Of a DNA stretch of 64,000 nt, positions 13,001-24,519 are shown one piece after another. The DNA lies in contig OY987265.1 of NCBI GenBank assembly GCA_963920665.1, forward strand, positions 27,471,001 to 27,535,000. The letters run 5' to 3'. Source of the DNA: Straminergon stramineum (taxonomy: Eukaryota > Streptophyta > Bryopsida > Hypnales > Calliergonaceae). The translations under genes were made by a program, and so were the position numbers. How positions within the stretch are numbered: position 1 is the first letter of the stretch; every line of letters begins with the position of its first letter. Under the pieces are notes generated by a model that saw nothing but the letters and a program-made list of their open reading frames with translations, did no database searches and was not told the DNA's origin.

Positions 13001-16000
13001 TTAGTTGCAATGTTGGTAGTTTTCATATTCAACCAAAAGTCAATTAAAGTAAGTTTTGATTGCATTTGATGCGATTCTATCTTTTGCAAACCGTGAATAT
13101 GGTTTGTTTGGCTTTATTGGGGCTCTCTTTCAATGTTCTTTAGTAGACTCTATATATAGTACATAGAGGGATGTAGTTTGTAATTACATATAACCTTGTA
13201 ATAATTAAACACAACTAAGGGATTACAATTAAAACTCTTTGTGATCTCACCCTTGGCATCTAAATTTGAGAGGAATCTTAACATGAATGGGTGACTATGG
13301 TATAGGTCTTTTTTTTAATTTCTAAAGAAGGGTTTGGAATGGCAATCACTAAAAATTTGGTAAAGTATTATACTTCTACATTCATTCATATTTAAAACCA
13401 AAAAACACTTTTCCATTGTATTCATGCACTTCTTCATCCAAATTTGGAGAATTCATCTACATTTTAAATAGAAATGAATTTCTTTTGGTGAATAATGACT
13501 ATCATTTTATTTAGTGAAAAGTAGAGATTTATTTTCACTTGGTGCAATTTGTCCCCATGGTACAAAAAAAGGGTTGCTATGGTATTAGCAATGGAATATG
13601 ACATTGTTCTCTCTAAGATTCAATAATCTAGTATATTAGTCAATGAAATGTAATATACTAATAGTATTTTACTATTAAATTATGCAATAAATCACTCTTG
13701 CATATAAACCATTGTTAGTATTTGATGTTATTTATGTATTTTACAACTCTACTAGTATCAAACTATCAATTTTATTAGTGTTGCTAGATAATTATATCTT
13801 TTCCTATATATCATAAGGTAGAAGCACCTAATTGCCACACCTTCCATTTTCCAACACCTAAAAGTTGACCTTCAATGAACACTTCTATGACTCCAAACCT
13901 TAACATTTTAGAAGCAACCAATGGAATTTGAGACATGTTTTGCCTCAACATGTGTCCATTCAATGGTGGTCTAGTGCTAAGTATAAATGTATTAAGCACT
14001 ATGTTGTCAACTTTGAAAACTCATAAAATATTATTAATATGTTGTAATTACAAAACCACTTATTTTGCATTTCTCTTGAGATCTATAATAATCACATTAA
14101 ATGTTTTTGGTCATTTGACCTTCAAGGTAGTGGAATTGGAAGAAGTGTAGCTTGTAGGTGTTGTGACCTTAATCTATGTTATTACATTTTTTTAGAATTC
14201 CTTTAATCCTTGAAGGGACCTAATGTCCTAATCAATTTGGAAGTGGTCAAACATCAATGGATTAGGTCCTTTAGCTTTTTAAATTATGTTCCGATATCAA
14301 TATTATGCATTAGTACATGATACTACAAATTGTCTACTATTGTAAAATAAAAATAATTCAATTCATTTCATATAAAATTGTCATTGTTTTAATTTTTGTA
14401 GGAAGAATGAATGCAAAAATAAAAACTCATTTGAATATTTTAGGAGGTACAAATTTGGTGTGAACATTTATCAATTCCTTATTTAATGTTTTACACTCAA
14501 AGCACCCTTACTAATGACCTTGAAGTCAAATTGGCCATTGTCAAGTTAAATTTATATTCTATTTCTATTTATTTTTTCAAATTGCTATTTTCTTAAATAA
14601 ATAATGAAAGTAAATTTTTATCAATTGTAATGCATATTAGAATAATTTGAAATTTCAACTATAAGCGAAGTTTAATATGAGAAATATAATTTTGTAATAT
14701 GAATTTTTTTAAATTTGAAAGTTAAAAATTCAAATGGAATACACACAATGTTTTATAATTTGGATTCTATCTTATAGGGTTTACAATTGCAATAATTCTT
14801 TTAGTGCTTCTAGGATAATTTTCCAAATTTCCAAATGGAGAAGAAACAAAATTGATCAAGCTTTACATTCTTAGTTTAAATCAAATACTCAAACATGGTC
14901 GATTTGAAAGTTACAATCAAGGTTGATCAAGGCACATCTTCTTTAGAATGCATAGATCTTTAGGGATTAAGGCAAGGCATGAGAATAGGAATGTTTTTTC
15001 TTTATTTGTTGAAGCATAGGAGTGTTGGTTTCATTACTTGCTCATCTTATATAGGCCGACTTGAGTAGGATTTTGGTAATATGGATTTAGCCATTGATGA
15101 TGCCTATTACTTTATGAAACACAATGTTGTCAAGTTTGTTGGTTTCTTTCTTCTATACATTTTTTAAAAGGTTACATATCTAGTCAGTATAATTTTGTAT
15201 TACAAGCATTAATTACCTTTGAAACTTGTGTCTATTTGACCTTGTTATCAACTTTGGGATTTGTTTAGAGAATGTGTCTTCATGTCCTGGACTTGTAGTC
15301 AAGTTTTGAAGATAAACCTCCTCAAAAGCTATTGGTTTGAGAATTTTCAAGATGCTAATTAAAATTAGACTTTGTTTGAAAACTTGCAAGTACTCATTTG
15401 AGAAGGATGATGTGATCAATGGTCTTGATTAAGGAAGGGTGAAATTAAGGGATATGGAAAGGGGACTCTAATATACTCTACTTCTCTTTGAAACTTGTGC
15501 AAGTTGAAGTCTAGCTTGTTATAAGTGAGATCACAACTTGATGCAAGCAACTTTGTTGAACTCTACTTGAAATGTCACATGTGATGATGGTGAATTGTAT
15601 TTGTAAGAACCTTGCGATGATAGTAAGTGCTTGTATCAATTCCCTCAATTACTAAGCTTTAGTAGTGTTACAAAGTCTAAGCGAGGAGTTCACTGCTAGA
15701 TGCCTATCTTTTCATATTTTTTGTGGTGCTACAATCCATGTTTATAATAGAGCTTCTCGCTCAAATGCTTTGAAGTTATGGTTCTTCAATCTCTCCGAAT
15801 TTCTAGTGGTCTTTAATTTTGATACTTCTTCATGAAGGTAAAATCTCCACTCCAAACTTCTAATTTAGAAATGGTTTGGTGGAGGCCCTTGATAAATTTG
15901 AGTTCTAAGTAGTTTGGGGAGTATTTTGAATTTGTGATTGTCCTTTAAAATCTTGAAATGTGCATGGATCAGTTTGGCATAGAGGTTGTTAGGGGGCTTC

Positions 16001-16184
16001 TTGTGAAGCAACTGCAAAATATGTAACTTGATATTTTTCTAATTTAACAAAAGTTTTTTCTTGTTGTTGAAATCAGGATGCTTTGAGTCATATATAGGCT
16101 TATGAATTGATTGAAGACTTGTCACGGACTCATTGCTGAGTGAAGAATTGTTAGTGTTACTACGGTACCCAATCGCAGCTAGAG
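13000..16184. other. AT-rich non-coding upstream region of the receptor kinase
   Basis: No supported gene. The part next to 16185 should contain the promoter and 5' leader of the receptor kinase, but I cannot point to a specific core promoter. Confidence 0.5.
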
Positions 16185-19100
16185 ATGGAGAAGAGGAATT
16201 GGGATGGCAAATGGTTTTGCAAGGTTTATATCTTATGGGCCATGGCATGCACTAGTATGATGTCTACATATGTGTTCTGTCTCAACGAAGAAGGCCAAGT
16301 GTTATTCAGATGGAAGCAAGATTTTTTGGAGGATGTAGACAACAGCTTAAGCAACTGGAATGCCTCAGATAACACTCCTTGTTTTTGGAATGGTGTGAAA
16401 TGCACCCATGGTTTTGTTACTGTGTTGGACTTCTCCCCTCTTGCTTTTTGCCACCTAATTGGGGACATCCATGCCCTCACTCCTTGTAAGTGGCTTTGTC
16501 CTTGTTGTAGATTCGTTATTTCAAATCATGTGTCTTTGATTTTAAAGGGGTGTACTTAATAGATATTGTACAAACTTGGAAGTTGGAACTTAGGTGAAGT
16601 CAATTTAATTGACTTAGAATATGTTGTCATGCAGCAAAGTTTGTCAATCTTACAATCTTGAATGTGGCAAACACGAGTTTGAGCGGAAATTTTCCTGAAG
16701 ACATTGTGAATTGTTCCAAGCTAGTGTACCTAAATACAAGTTGGACCCTCATAGGTGGGAAATTTCCAAATGAATTTTCTAAACTACAGCATTTGCAAGT
16801 GGTAGACCTAACAAGTGGGAACTTTGAGGGCACTGTGGAGAACAAATTCAACGAGCTCCAAGAGTTGCGAGTTGTACGTCTCGTCTGGAATTATTTTGAA
16901 GGCCAAATGCCAGATTCTATTCTTTCATTGAAGAAACTTGAGGAATTGGCTCTATCACATAACAACTGGAATGGTACATTGCCGTTGGGCTTCTTCACCA
17001 TTCCAAACTTGAAAGTTTTGTGGTTAGGCTCAGACTTGGATGCCCTCGATATGGTGCCATGGCCAAATGTGAGCTTATGGGAGGGCTTAGAAGATCTTCG
17101 CCTACATGGTGTGAATTTTCCACCATCTCTATTTCCAACAAGGCTATTAACATTGACAAAGTTGAAGACTCTCAATCTTGAAAGGTGCCACATTATAGGT
17201 CCCATTCCCTCTCTTGAAAATTTAACACACTTGGAAGCACTCAACCTAGGCAACAATTCATTGAGTGGCTACATTCCAGACATGTTTGGAAGCATGCCAA
17301 ACTTGACAATATTGTGGCTTTATCAGAACCAACTTACGGGGCCTCTTCCAACCTCTTTGTTACAATGTCGTAGGCTCTGGCAAATAATTGCTTTTTCTAA
17401 TGGCTTGACTGGAGACATGGCAAACCTAGCAAATATGAAGGGTAGTTTGACCTGGCTTGATTTAGGAACCAACAACTTTAGTGGAGAGATTCCGGCCAAT
17501 TTAGGAAATTTGACCCTTCTTACAAACCTTGCCCTAAATTCAAATAATTTGAGTGGGCAGATTCCATCAACTTTGGGAAGCTTGTTGCTTCTTAAAAATC
17601 TTGATTTGAGTGGAAATAATTTAAGTGGGCCAATTCCTCCTGAAATTGCCAAATTAGAATGGTTATCTCAACTTCGTCTCCACCAAAACCAACTAACTAG
17701 TAACATCCCATATGATCTTGGAAGGAATACTTTGCTTCAATGGGTGGACATGGGGCACAATCTCTTTGAAGGTCCTATACCTCCATATCTTTGTTGGGGC
17801 AACAATGTGAGTTTGCAATTCCTTGGATTATATGAAAACAAATTGACTGGTACAATTCCTAATACATATGGCAATTGCACAAACTTGAGTGTATTACGAT
17901 TAGATGGAAATCAACTTGAAGGGCCTGTACCGGCAGGTTTGTGGGGAGGTGCCAACTTGGTGAGGATGCAATTGAGCACAAACCGTTTGAGTGGAAATAT
18001 AGACACTAGCATAAAAAATGCAAAGGCTCTCTCCATCTTGCTTCTACAAGACAATCAATTTTCGGGCCCCATTCCTGTAGGAATTGGACAGACAAGCTTA
18101 GTTAAGTTCCAAGCCAACTCCAATGGATTCAATGGCACCCTTACTCCCTTGTTGGGAAACTTGTCGAGCTTGACACAACTTGTATTAGATGCCAATTCGT
18201 TCCATGGCACCATTCCAGCAAGCTTGGGCAATTGCTCTGAGCTTTTTCAACTGGACCTTTCTAAGAACTATCTAGATGGTGGCATTCCCGATGAGCTAGC
18301 CCACCTCAACAAACTGAGTATTTTGGACGTCTCGAATAATGACCTCGTAGGAACTATCCCTGTTGGCTTGTTTCACATGGTGAATTTGCAGACACTGAAT
18401 GTGGCCTTCAACAACTTGTCAGGGGTCATTCCAATGGAGGGAAATGGGGTGACGTTTGTAACAGTGAACTTCACTGGAAATCCGCACTTGTGTGTCGAAG
18501 GCTCTTGTCCCTCCAATTCCTCTATCCAAGACTCGGTGTCTAAGGGAGTTAGAAAGTTGCAAGCATGGATGGTGGTGGTGGTGGTATTTGGTACTATGGT
18601 GCTTGTGGTGTTCGTTCTTGTTTTCAAAAGTTGCATCCGTCGTGCCTTGCGGCATGACATTTTGCACTCACTTGAGGAAGAAAGCTCATGGACATTGACT
18701 TCATTTCACAATAAAGTGTACCACAAGGATGAGGTTACAACCTTGGAGGAAGAAAATCTCATTGGAGCTGGTGGTTCCAGCCAAGTTTACAAGGTGACAT
18801 TGAGTGACGGTGAGACAGTTGCTGTGAAGAAACTATGGAATGTAAAGAAAGAAGAAGGGCAGTGTGATCACGGCTTCGGTACTGAGGTTTGAAAAGTCCT
18901 CTTCTAGTTTCCATTGGTTACAAAGGTGCATGTGTAGTTCTTTGCAAATGTTGAGTTGTTCACGTTGAAATTCAACTATAAATTTGTATGGGGTTTGCTC
19001 GGTTGGATGGGGTGTAGATGATGACATTGGCCAACATCCGTCATCGGCATATTGTGAAGCTTCTATGCAGTTGTACTAAGGGCAACAATAACCTTTTGGT

Positions 19101-20000
19101 GTATGAGTACATGCCCAATGGCAGCTTGGGAGATTTGTTGCATGGCCCCAAGGCAAACCTAGTCCCATGGGAAATACGCTACAAAATAGCTCTAGGGGCT
19201 GCTATGGTTTGTCCCTCATGCTTCCAAACTAGAATTACGACCACTCCATTTTCTGTTTGACTAAATTGTTTCGGAGTCAATTGTGTGCATGTGGATGCTT
19301 AAAGAATAACTATTGCAGTTTGCAATTTTTGTGCTAGTAGGGATTGGAGTATTTGCACCATGATTGCTTCCCACAAATCCTTCACCGGGACGTGAAGTCC
19401 AACAACATTTTGGTGGACTTGGAGTATGAAGCGCATTTGGCTGATTTTGGGATTGCAAGAATGGTGGAACCGGCAACATCACTTGACTTGTCTTCAATTG
19501 CCGGTTCAGTGGGCTACATCCCCCCAGGTACAAAGCTAGATTCAACAATCCATGGCTATGTTTATAGTAGATAGTGGAATTTTTGGAGATGTGGAGTTGG
19601 TTAAGTATCATTCTAAGTTGCAATGGGTGATTTCTTACGACGTGATTGGGGTATGATTGGGGTTGGAATGTTGGGTGTAGAATACTCGTTTGGAACTCGA
19701 GTGACAGAGAAAATTGATATCTATAGCTTTGGCGTTGTGTTGATGGAGTTGGTGACTGGAAAACATGCTGCTAATCCATTGGAGGGCATGGATGGAGCAA
19801 ACTTGGTGCAATGGGTTCATAACAGAGTGCTCACTCCAAAAGGTTTGTGCGAGATTATAGACTCCAAGTGTGGGACAAGTTCACAAAGTGAGATGGTTCA
19901 AGTCCTACGAATAGGGATGTTGTGCACAAATTACACACCAGCTAATCGTCCCTCTATGCGTGAGGTGGTGAAAATGCTTAGAGATGTGGCTCCTTGGTAG
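16185..20000 (+). CDS. LRR receptor-like serine/threonine kinase, five exons, intact
   Basis: Exons 16185-16485, 16635-18886, 19018-19206, 19341-19527 and 19681-20000 join in frame with GT...AG introns to give 1,082 residues. The N-terminus has a hydrophobic signal-peptide-like segment (about residues 13-31). An LRRNT cap follows, with CFWNGVKC at 66-73, then about 20 leucine-rich repeats to roughly residue 700. One membrane span lies at about 744-764. The cytoplasmic kinase has a [10 protein letters not shown] loop near 811, VAVKK with the ATP-binding Lys at 832, HRD at 929-931 and DFG at 949-951; the P+1 region GYIPPEYSFG is restored across the last intron. All key catalytic residues are present. 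The layout resembles LRR-RLK subfamily XI (HAESA/HSL, CEPR, PXY types), which perceive peptide ligands at the plasma membrane. The ligand and ortholog cannot be told from sequence alone. It ends in TAG and is the only clearly functional gene in the window. Confidence 0.93.
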
Positions 20001-21176
20001 GGCATGAATGTTGAGTGCAACAAGGATTTAGTAATCTCTCTTGAGTTTGATGTAGTTGTATGAAGTTGACCTTGGATTTGATGTTGCACTTATTTGAGGC
20101 CTATAATGGAGTGTTTAGGTGGGCCTTTTTAGTTCTAATGAGTGGAAGCAATTGCAAAGATTGGCTTAGGTGTGTGAGTCTTGATGAATTTTATGATGGC
20201 ATGACTTGTAGGTGCTTTTGTATCTTGCTATTACATGTAGATTGTCTTGAATTGGTTTTTGGTGATCTTAATTATATTTTTTTTTCTTGTTTGTATCATT
20301 TGGAGAATGGGAACAAGTTTCAATTGTCACATGAAATCAAATAGCCTTTTGTTTATATTATGAGACTAGATATGGATAAGAATTCGAAACGGATGGATTT
20401 TAGACATAATTATGGTCTAAGCTACACCACCTCACCAAGTTGGTTGTTCCTATTAGTATTCAATGTGCAATATTATGATTCATGACCTTCAAGGAAAGTC
20501 CTTTTTTATTACTTGTGGATTATGGAGATGTAAAGCTCCCATTTTGAGAAGTTCTATATTCAATAAGCTTAGTATTAGAAGGTAAAGAAAAATGTAGCTT
20601 AACATACAACTAATATATAGTGCATTTTGAATATTGTAGGTAGGTTGTTGTGTGCAACATTTTTTTTAAAAACTTTTTTAGGGCGCACGAAATTTAATTT
20701 TCTTTAATTCAAAATTGCTCATTAGGCAAGTATATATTCCTACCTACAACTGTCAATATTGTTCATACTTTTTTTTAGCTGCATGACAACAATTTTTGTA
20801 TCAAAACTATAGTTTCTTTTTTTGATTAAGGAGTTTTGCATCCAACTTAAATTTGCTATCTAGGATAAAATTATACATGCTAAATAGCAATCCACTGATT
20901 TTTCAACCCCATAGAGAAGCAAACTTACCAAAATTCGAGCATGGAAATGAGCAATATCCAACTAAAGGAATGAAAATAAAACTTACAAGTAAATTTAGTG
21001 CACAAAATTTGGCAAAGATGATGCTATTCATTTTTATGAAGATAATGATAGAATTATAGAAGCCAAACCTTGAACTAATATATACCAAGTGACACGAAGA
21101 GCAAATTCAAAATTGTGCATATAAAATGTACAAGTGTTTATGAAACACTATAGCAAGAAGATTATAAAACCTACTA
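20001..21176. other. 3' flank of the receptor kinase
   Basis: This probably includes the 3' UTR. Short frames at 20060-20344 and 20853-21059 have no domain and look like chance. The rest is AT-rich spacer up to the CACTA-like terminus at 21180. Confidence 0.45.
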
Positions 21177-22507
21177 GATCACTACTAGAAAATGACATCC
21201 AAATCAACAAAAAAAAACAATTTTCTGTTAACGTGGGTATTGTATCGTCCATTTTCACAAATTTTTGTTGATTTTGTACATCTCAACAAAATGGTTACAT
21301 TATTTTTGTTGATTTGAATAGTAAAATAACCAAATCAACAAAAATTTGTTGAATCTTATAGAATCTTTTTGGAATCTTTTGGAATCTGCTAGAATCTTAT
21401 GGAAAATAGGAATACAAAATTCTAATTCTATTCAAATTTATGTAGAATATTGCTTGATTTTAATCCCTAAAGGACCAAACTGCATTTTTTGGCAACTTAG
21501 TGGTTTCAAGTAACTCATTATGAATGGAGTTTTTTTTCCTTTAAAATTTGTACACAACATGTGCCCAAGAGGTAGCTTTAAGGTACAACAATTTTCATAA
21601 CTTTTGACAACATGATAAAAAAGTTATTGCATGATATACAATTTTCATTGATCATTGGGCAATTCAAATTTTTTTTTAAAAACACTTTTTCCAAAAATAA
21701 AAATTTGAAATAGATATTTTTGATATATGTATACATGGAAAGCTTTGAATCATTCCATTTTGATTAATGAGATGAAAGTTTTGAGGAATTTTGGTTTGCA
21801 AGTAGTTACAGAATCTTCACTCTAAAATAAACTTTAAAGTCCTTTATTTAACTCAATTTTCAATTTTTGTGAAGAAAATAAAATCATAGGATGCAAATTG
21901 TTTATTACAACATTACGACATTGGGGTTGGCATTTTTCAATTCCATAATTGAATTCTTAATTTTCTTTGTATTCAAGTTTTCAATTTTATAGTAATGAAA
22001 TTTGAACAATTCCAAATTCAAATTGAATTGTTGAATAGAATTATTCAAATTTGAAGTTTTTAACACCTATAATTCTTACATATGTTAAGACCTAACCCCA
22101 ATTTTTTCTAAATATGAGAATTCAAAAGTAGACTAGAATCTTCATATATATTTATTTTTTCAATGAATTCAATCATAGGATCCAACTTGTATATAATTAG
22201 CTTTGTATAATATACCCTTCCAAAATTGTAAGATAAGAAAATTCATCATTTGTCACATTATAATGCATGCTTGGATTTCAAAAATAGTTTTAACTTGTGC
22301 CAAATGGTTAGATTTCATCATTGAAATCATTTATTAAAAATAAATAAAAATAAATTTTTTTTTGTTCTTTTAACTTACAAGGATTTCAAATAAATTTTCA
22401 TCATTTGGTTTACATTCCAAACGTCTAAATGTTGATATAAATCATGATGGTTGGAATTCTAGAATTTCTTATTAACTTAGTCATGACCAATTCAATGATC
22501 ATTAAAA

Positions 22508-22856
22508 TCAGCAGACTTTGGTGGCTATTTTGACATAGTAAAATAACTTTTTCCAAAATACTTAAATTTTGAAAAGTAGGACAATGAAGTTCAGTTTCAC
22601 CTCCAAAAATTCTTTTTCAATTTTGAGTCTTCAATCAAAAGTTATGGACAAAGTTCAAAGAGGGATTGGAACAAATAATTTTTTGACATTTCAAACATCC
22701 TCTCTGAATTTTGTTCATAACTTTTGACTAAAGATTCCAAATTGCAAAGGAATTTTTGCAGGTGGAAGTTAACTTTATTTTACAACTTTTCATAATTCAA
22801 AGATTTTTGAAAAAAGTTATTTTACTATGCAAAAACGGTCACCAAAGTTGGCTGAA
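22508..22856. repeat. 349-bp foldback with about 150-bp arms
   Basis: The left arm (TCAGCAGACTTTGGTGGC... at 22508) and the inverse of the right arm (TCAGCCAACTTTGGTGACC... ending 22856) match along their length. Both include CATAGTAAAATAACTTTTT. This could be a MITE or an old inverted duplication. It sits in the left part of the putative CACTA element. Confidence 0.75.
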
Positions 22857-22924
22857 ATTACAAACCAAACAAAAGACAATCGAGAAATGAACTAAATAAT
22901 TTTTTTTTCCCATTATGGTCACTT

Positions 22925-23150
22925 AACTTGGTCCTTGGTGCAATGGATGGACCCTTGGACCTCAAGCATAAGGTTCAAGGTTCAAACCTTGTTGGTGCCG
23001 GCCCGCCTATGTGGCAGGCTTATTGAGTTGGCGTGGCTAGTTGGTAGGTAGTTGACATGGCACCACCCCGTTGGCGAGCAGTTAACGTGGCGCCGCCCCG
23101 TTGGTGGGCTGCTGAGTTGGCATTGCCTCATTGACAGGCAACCCAAATTT
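22925..23150. repeat. tRNA-like B-box segment and short GC-rich tandem repeats
   Basis: A stretch with GGTTCAAACC (B-box-like), preceded by TTGGTGCAATGG, resembles a tRNA-derived SINE head. It is followed by several degenerate units of about 30-35 bp of the type GTTGGCGAGCAGTTAACGTGG. A related repeat in the opposite orientation lies at about 41210-41420. No folded tRNA gene is present. Confidence 0.4.
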
Positions 23151-23204
23151 TTGTTTTGCTTGCGTTTGCCATGTGTTAGTTTCTCATTGGCCGATCATTG
23201 AAGG

Positions 23205-23280
23205 CAACGACGCTAGCATGCGAGCTTGGAGCCGTGAGCTTGTGAGCTGTGAGCATAGAGTTTGTGAGCCTAGAGCCCAA
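23205..23280 (+). repeat. E2 terminal inverted repeat, transposase side
   Basis: It starts CAACGACGCTAGCATGCG and contains an array of GAGC-based units (GTGAGCTTGTGAGC, GAGCCTAGAGCC). E4 has the same type of end at 62090. The first bases (CAACGA) differ from the opposite end (CAGGGTT). Confidence 0.88.
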
Positions 23281-23370
23281 AAAACCTCTTTTTTTAGTTT
23301 TTTTGCCACCCAATTTTTATTTTCACATTTTTCCAAAAAAATAGAGGAAAACATCCTATTTATAGTAATT

Positions 23371-23420
23371 ATTATGACCTATGACCATGTCCCCTAAAAC
23401 TGTGGATTGTGGAATGAGTC
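23371..23420 (+). promoter_or_regulatory. Conserved subterminal motif
   Basis: GACCTATGACCATG followed by CTGTGGATT lies about 170 bp inside the left end. Related motifs lie inside all other termini: about 40480-40506 (minus), 4960-4985 (minus), 53032-53050 and 62260-62285. Conservation beyond the inverted repeat suggests a transposase-binding or promoter element; this is inference. Confidence 0.5.
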
Positions 23421-23875
23421 ATTTTTTATCCTTTTTAAATTGCTTACTACTATTGGAGAAGACCTTGGAACTTTGGTGAAAAGTTTCGCCACTTAGTTCA
23501 ATGATTACAATGGGAAATGTGCTGGATGGTGTGAGGGTTGTAGGTAGATGTCATTTGGACACAACTCAATTGCGTTTTTTGTCTACCTAATTTGAATACA
23601 TAGGATTTAGGGTTCCGAATATCCCATGGGATTTCCACGAGCAATAGTGTATGCGTACATGGGTAGGATGAGTAGACAATCTAAAAGGTTGGAGGAAATG
23701 ACGTCTACAAGCCACTGTGGATTTGTGGTAGACCTTTCACTGAAATCTTCAAATTATTTTGTTTACATAATTTTGTATATTGAATGTTTTTTTTGGTGAT
23801 GATTGAAATTTACTACCAAATGTTGACATCCTCAGAAGAAATTGTAATAATTGGCCCCAGAAATTGGTGGAAGAA

Positions 23876-24165
23876 AAATGAAATGGGGAAAGGAAAAAAA
23901 TGGGAAAATAAAATAAAATGGGTGGTGACCAAAAATTGGGAAAAGGAAAAAACAAATGGGTACAGAGAAAACCAAATGGGGAAAGGGAAGAAAAAAATGA
24001 GGAAAGGGGAAAAACAAATGGGGAAAGGGGAAAAATGGGGAAAGGGAAAGAAATGGAGAAGAAAAAAAATGGGGAAAGAGGAAAAAATGGGAGAAGAAAT
24101 AAAATGGGGAAAGGGGAAAAATTGGGTTAAAGAAAAGAATAATGGTAAAAGGAAGAACTCGGAGT
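23876..24165. repeat. Purine-rich minisatellite (AAATGGGGAAAGG type)
   Basis: Degenerate 11-14 bp units rich in GGGGAAA fill this stretch. The same repeat occupies the same place in E4 (62757-63060), between the inverted repeat and the transposase 3' end, so it belongs to the element. The open frames through it are repeat artefacts. Confidence 0.8.
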
Positions 24166-24519
24166 ACAAGAAAACCAACAAGAATGTATAATGGAAAAAA
24201 CCCAGAATAAAAAGTTGATATGAAGGGAAAAACAATGGAATTCAAAAGACTATGAAGAAGTTAAAAAAATAGGAAAACACTAGGGCAAAGAGGAAAGACC
24301 AAATTACGTATTCATATATGCCTTACTGAAATAGGAATTACGGTGCTATATTTCAATCATTTATATGAACTAACTACAAAATAATAGACCAATGAGACAT
24401 GCTTTTCTATTTCATGATTGCATTCATATTTTCAATTCCATACACTCCAAATCATTTCAATTATAATATATAGGAATGAATACAATCCAAGTGAAGTACA
24501 TCGACAAATGAGTTCATGC

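Noticed and set aside
17323..18667. Long antisense frames opposite the receptor kinase
   Set aside because: They mirror the LRR codon pattern and have no start context or domain.
22925..22985. Possible tRNA gene
   Set aside because: B-box-like wording is present, but no cloverleaf or acceptor stem can be drawn; a SINE relic is more likely.
23784..24245. Open frames of 135-140 codons on both strands
   Set aside because: They translate the purine minisatellite into Lys/Gly/Glu or Phe/Pro repeats; both strands are open only because of the repeat.
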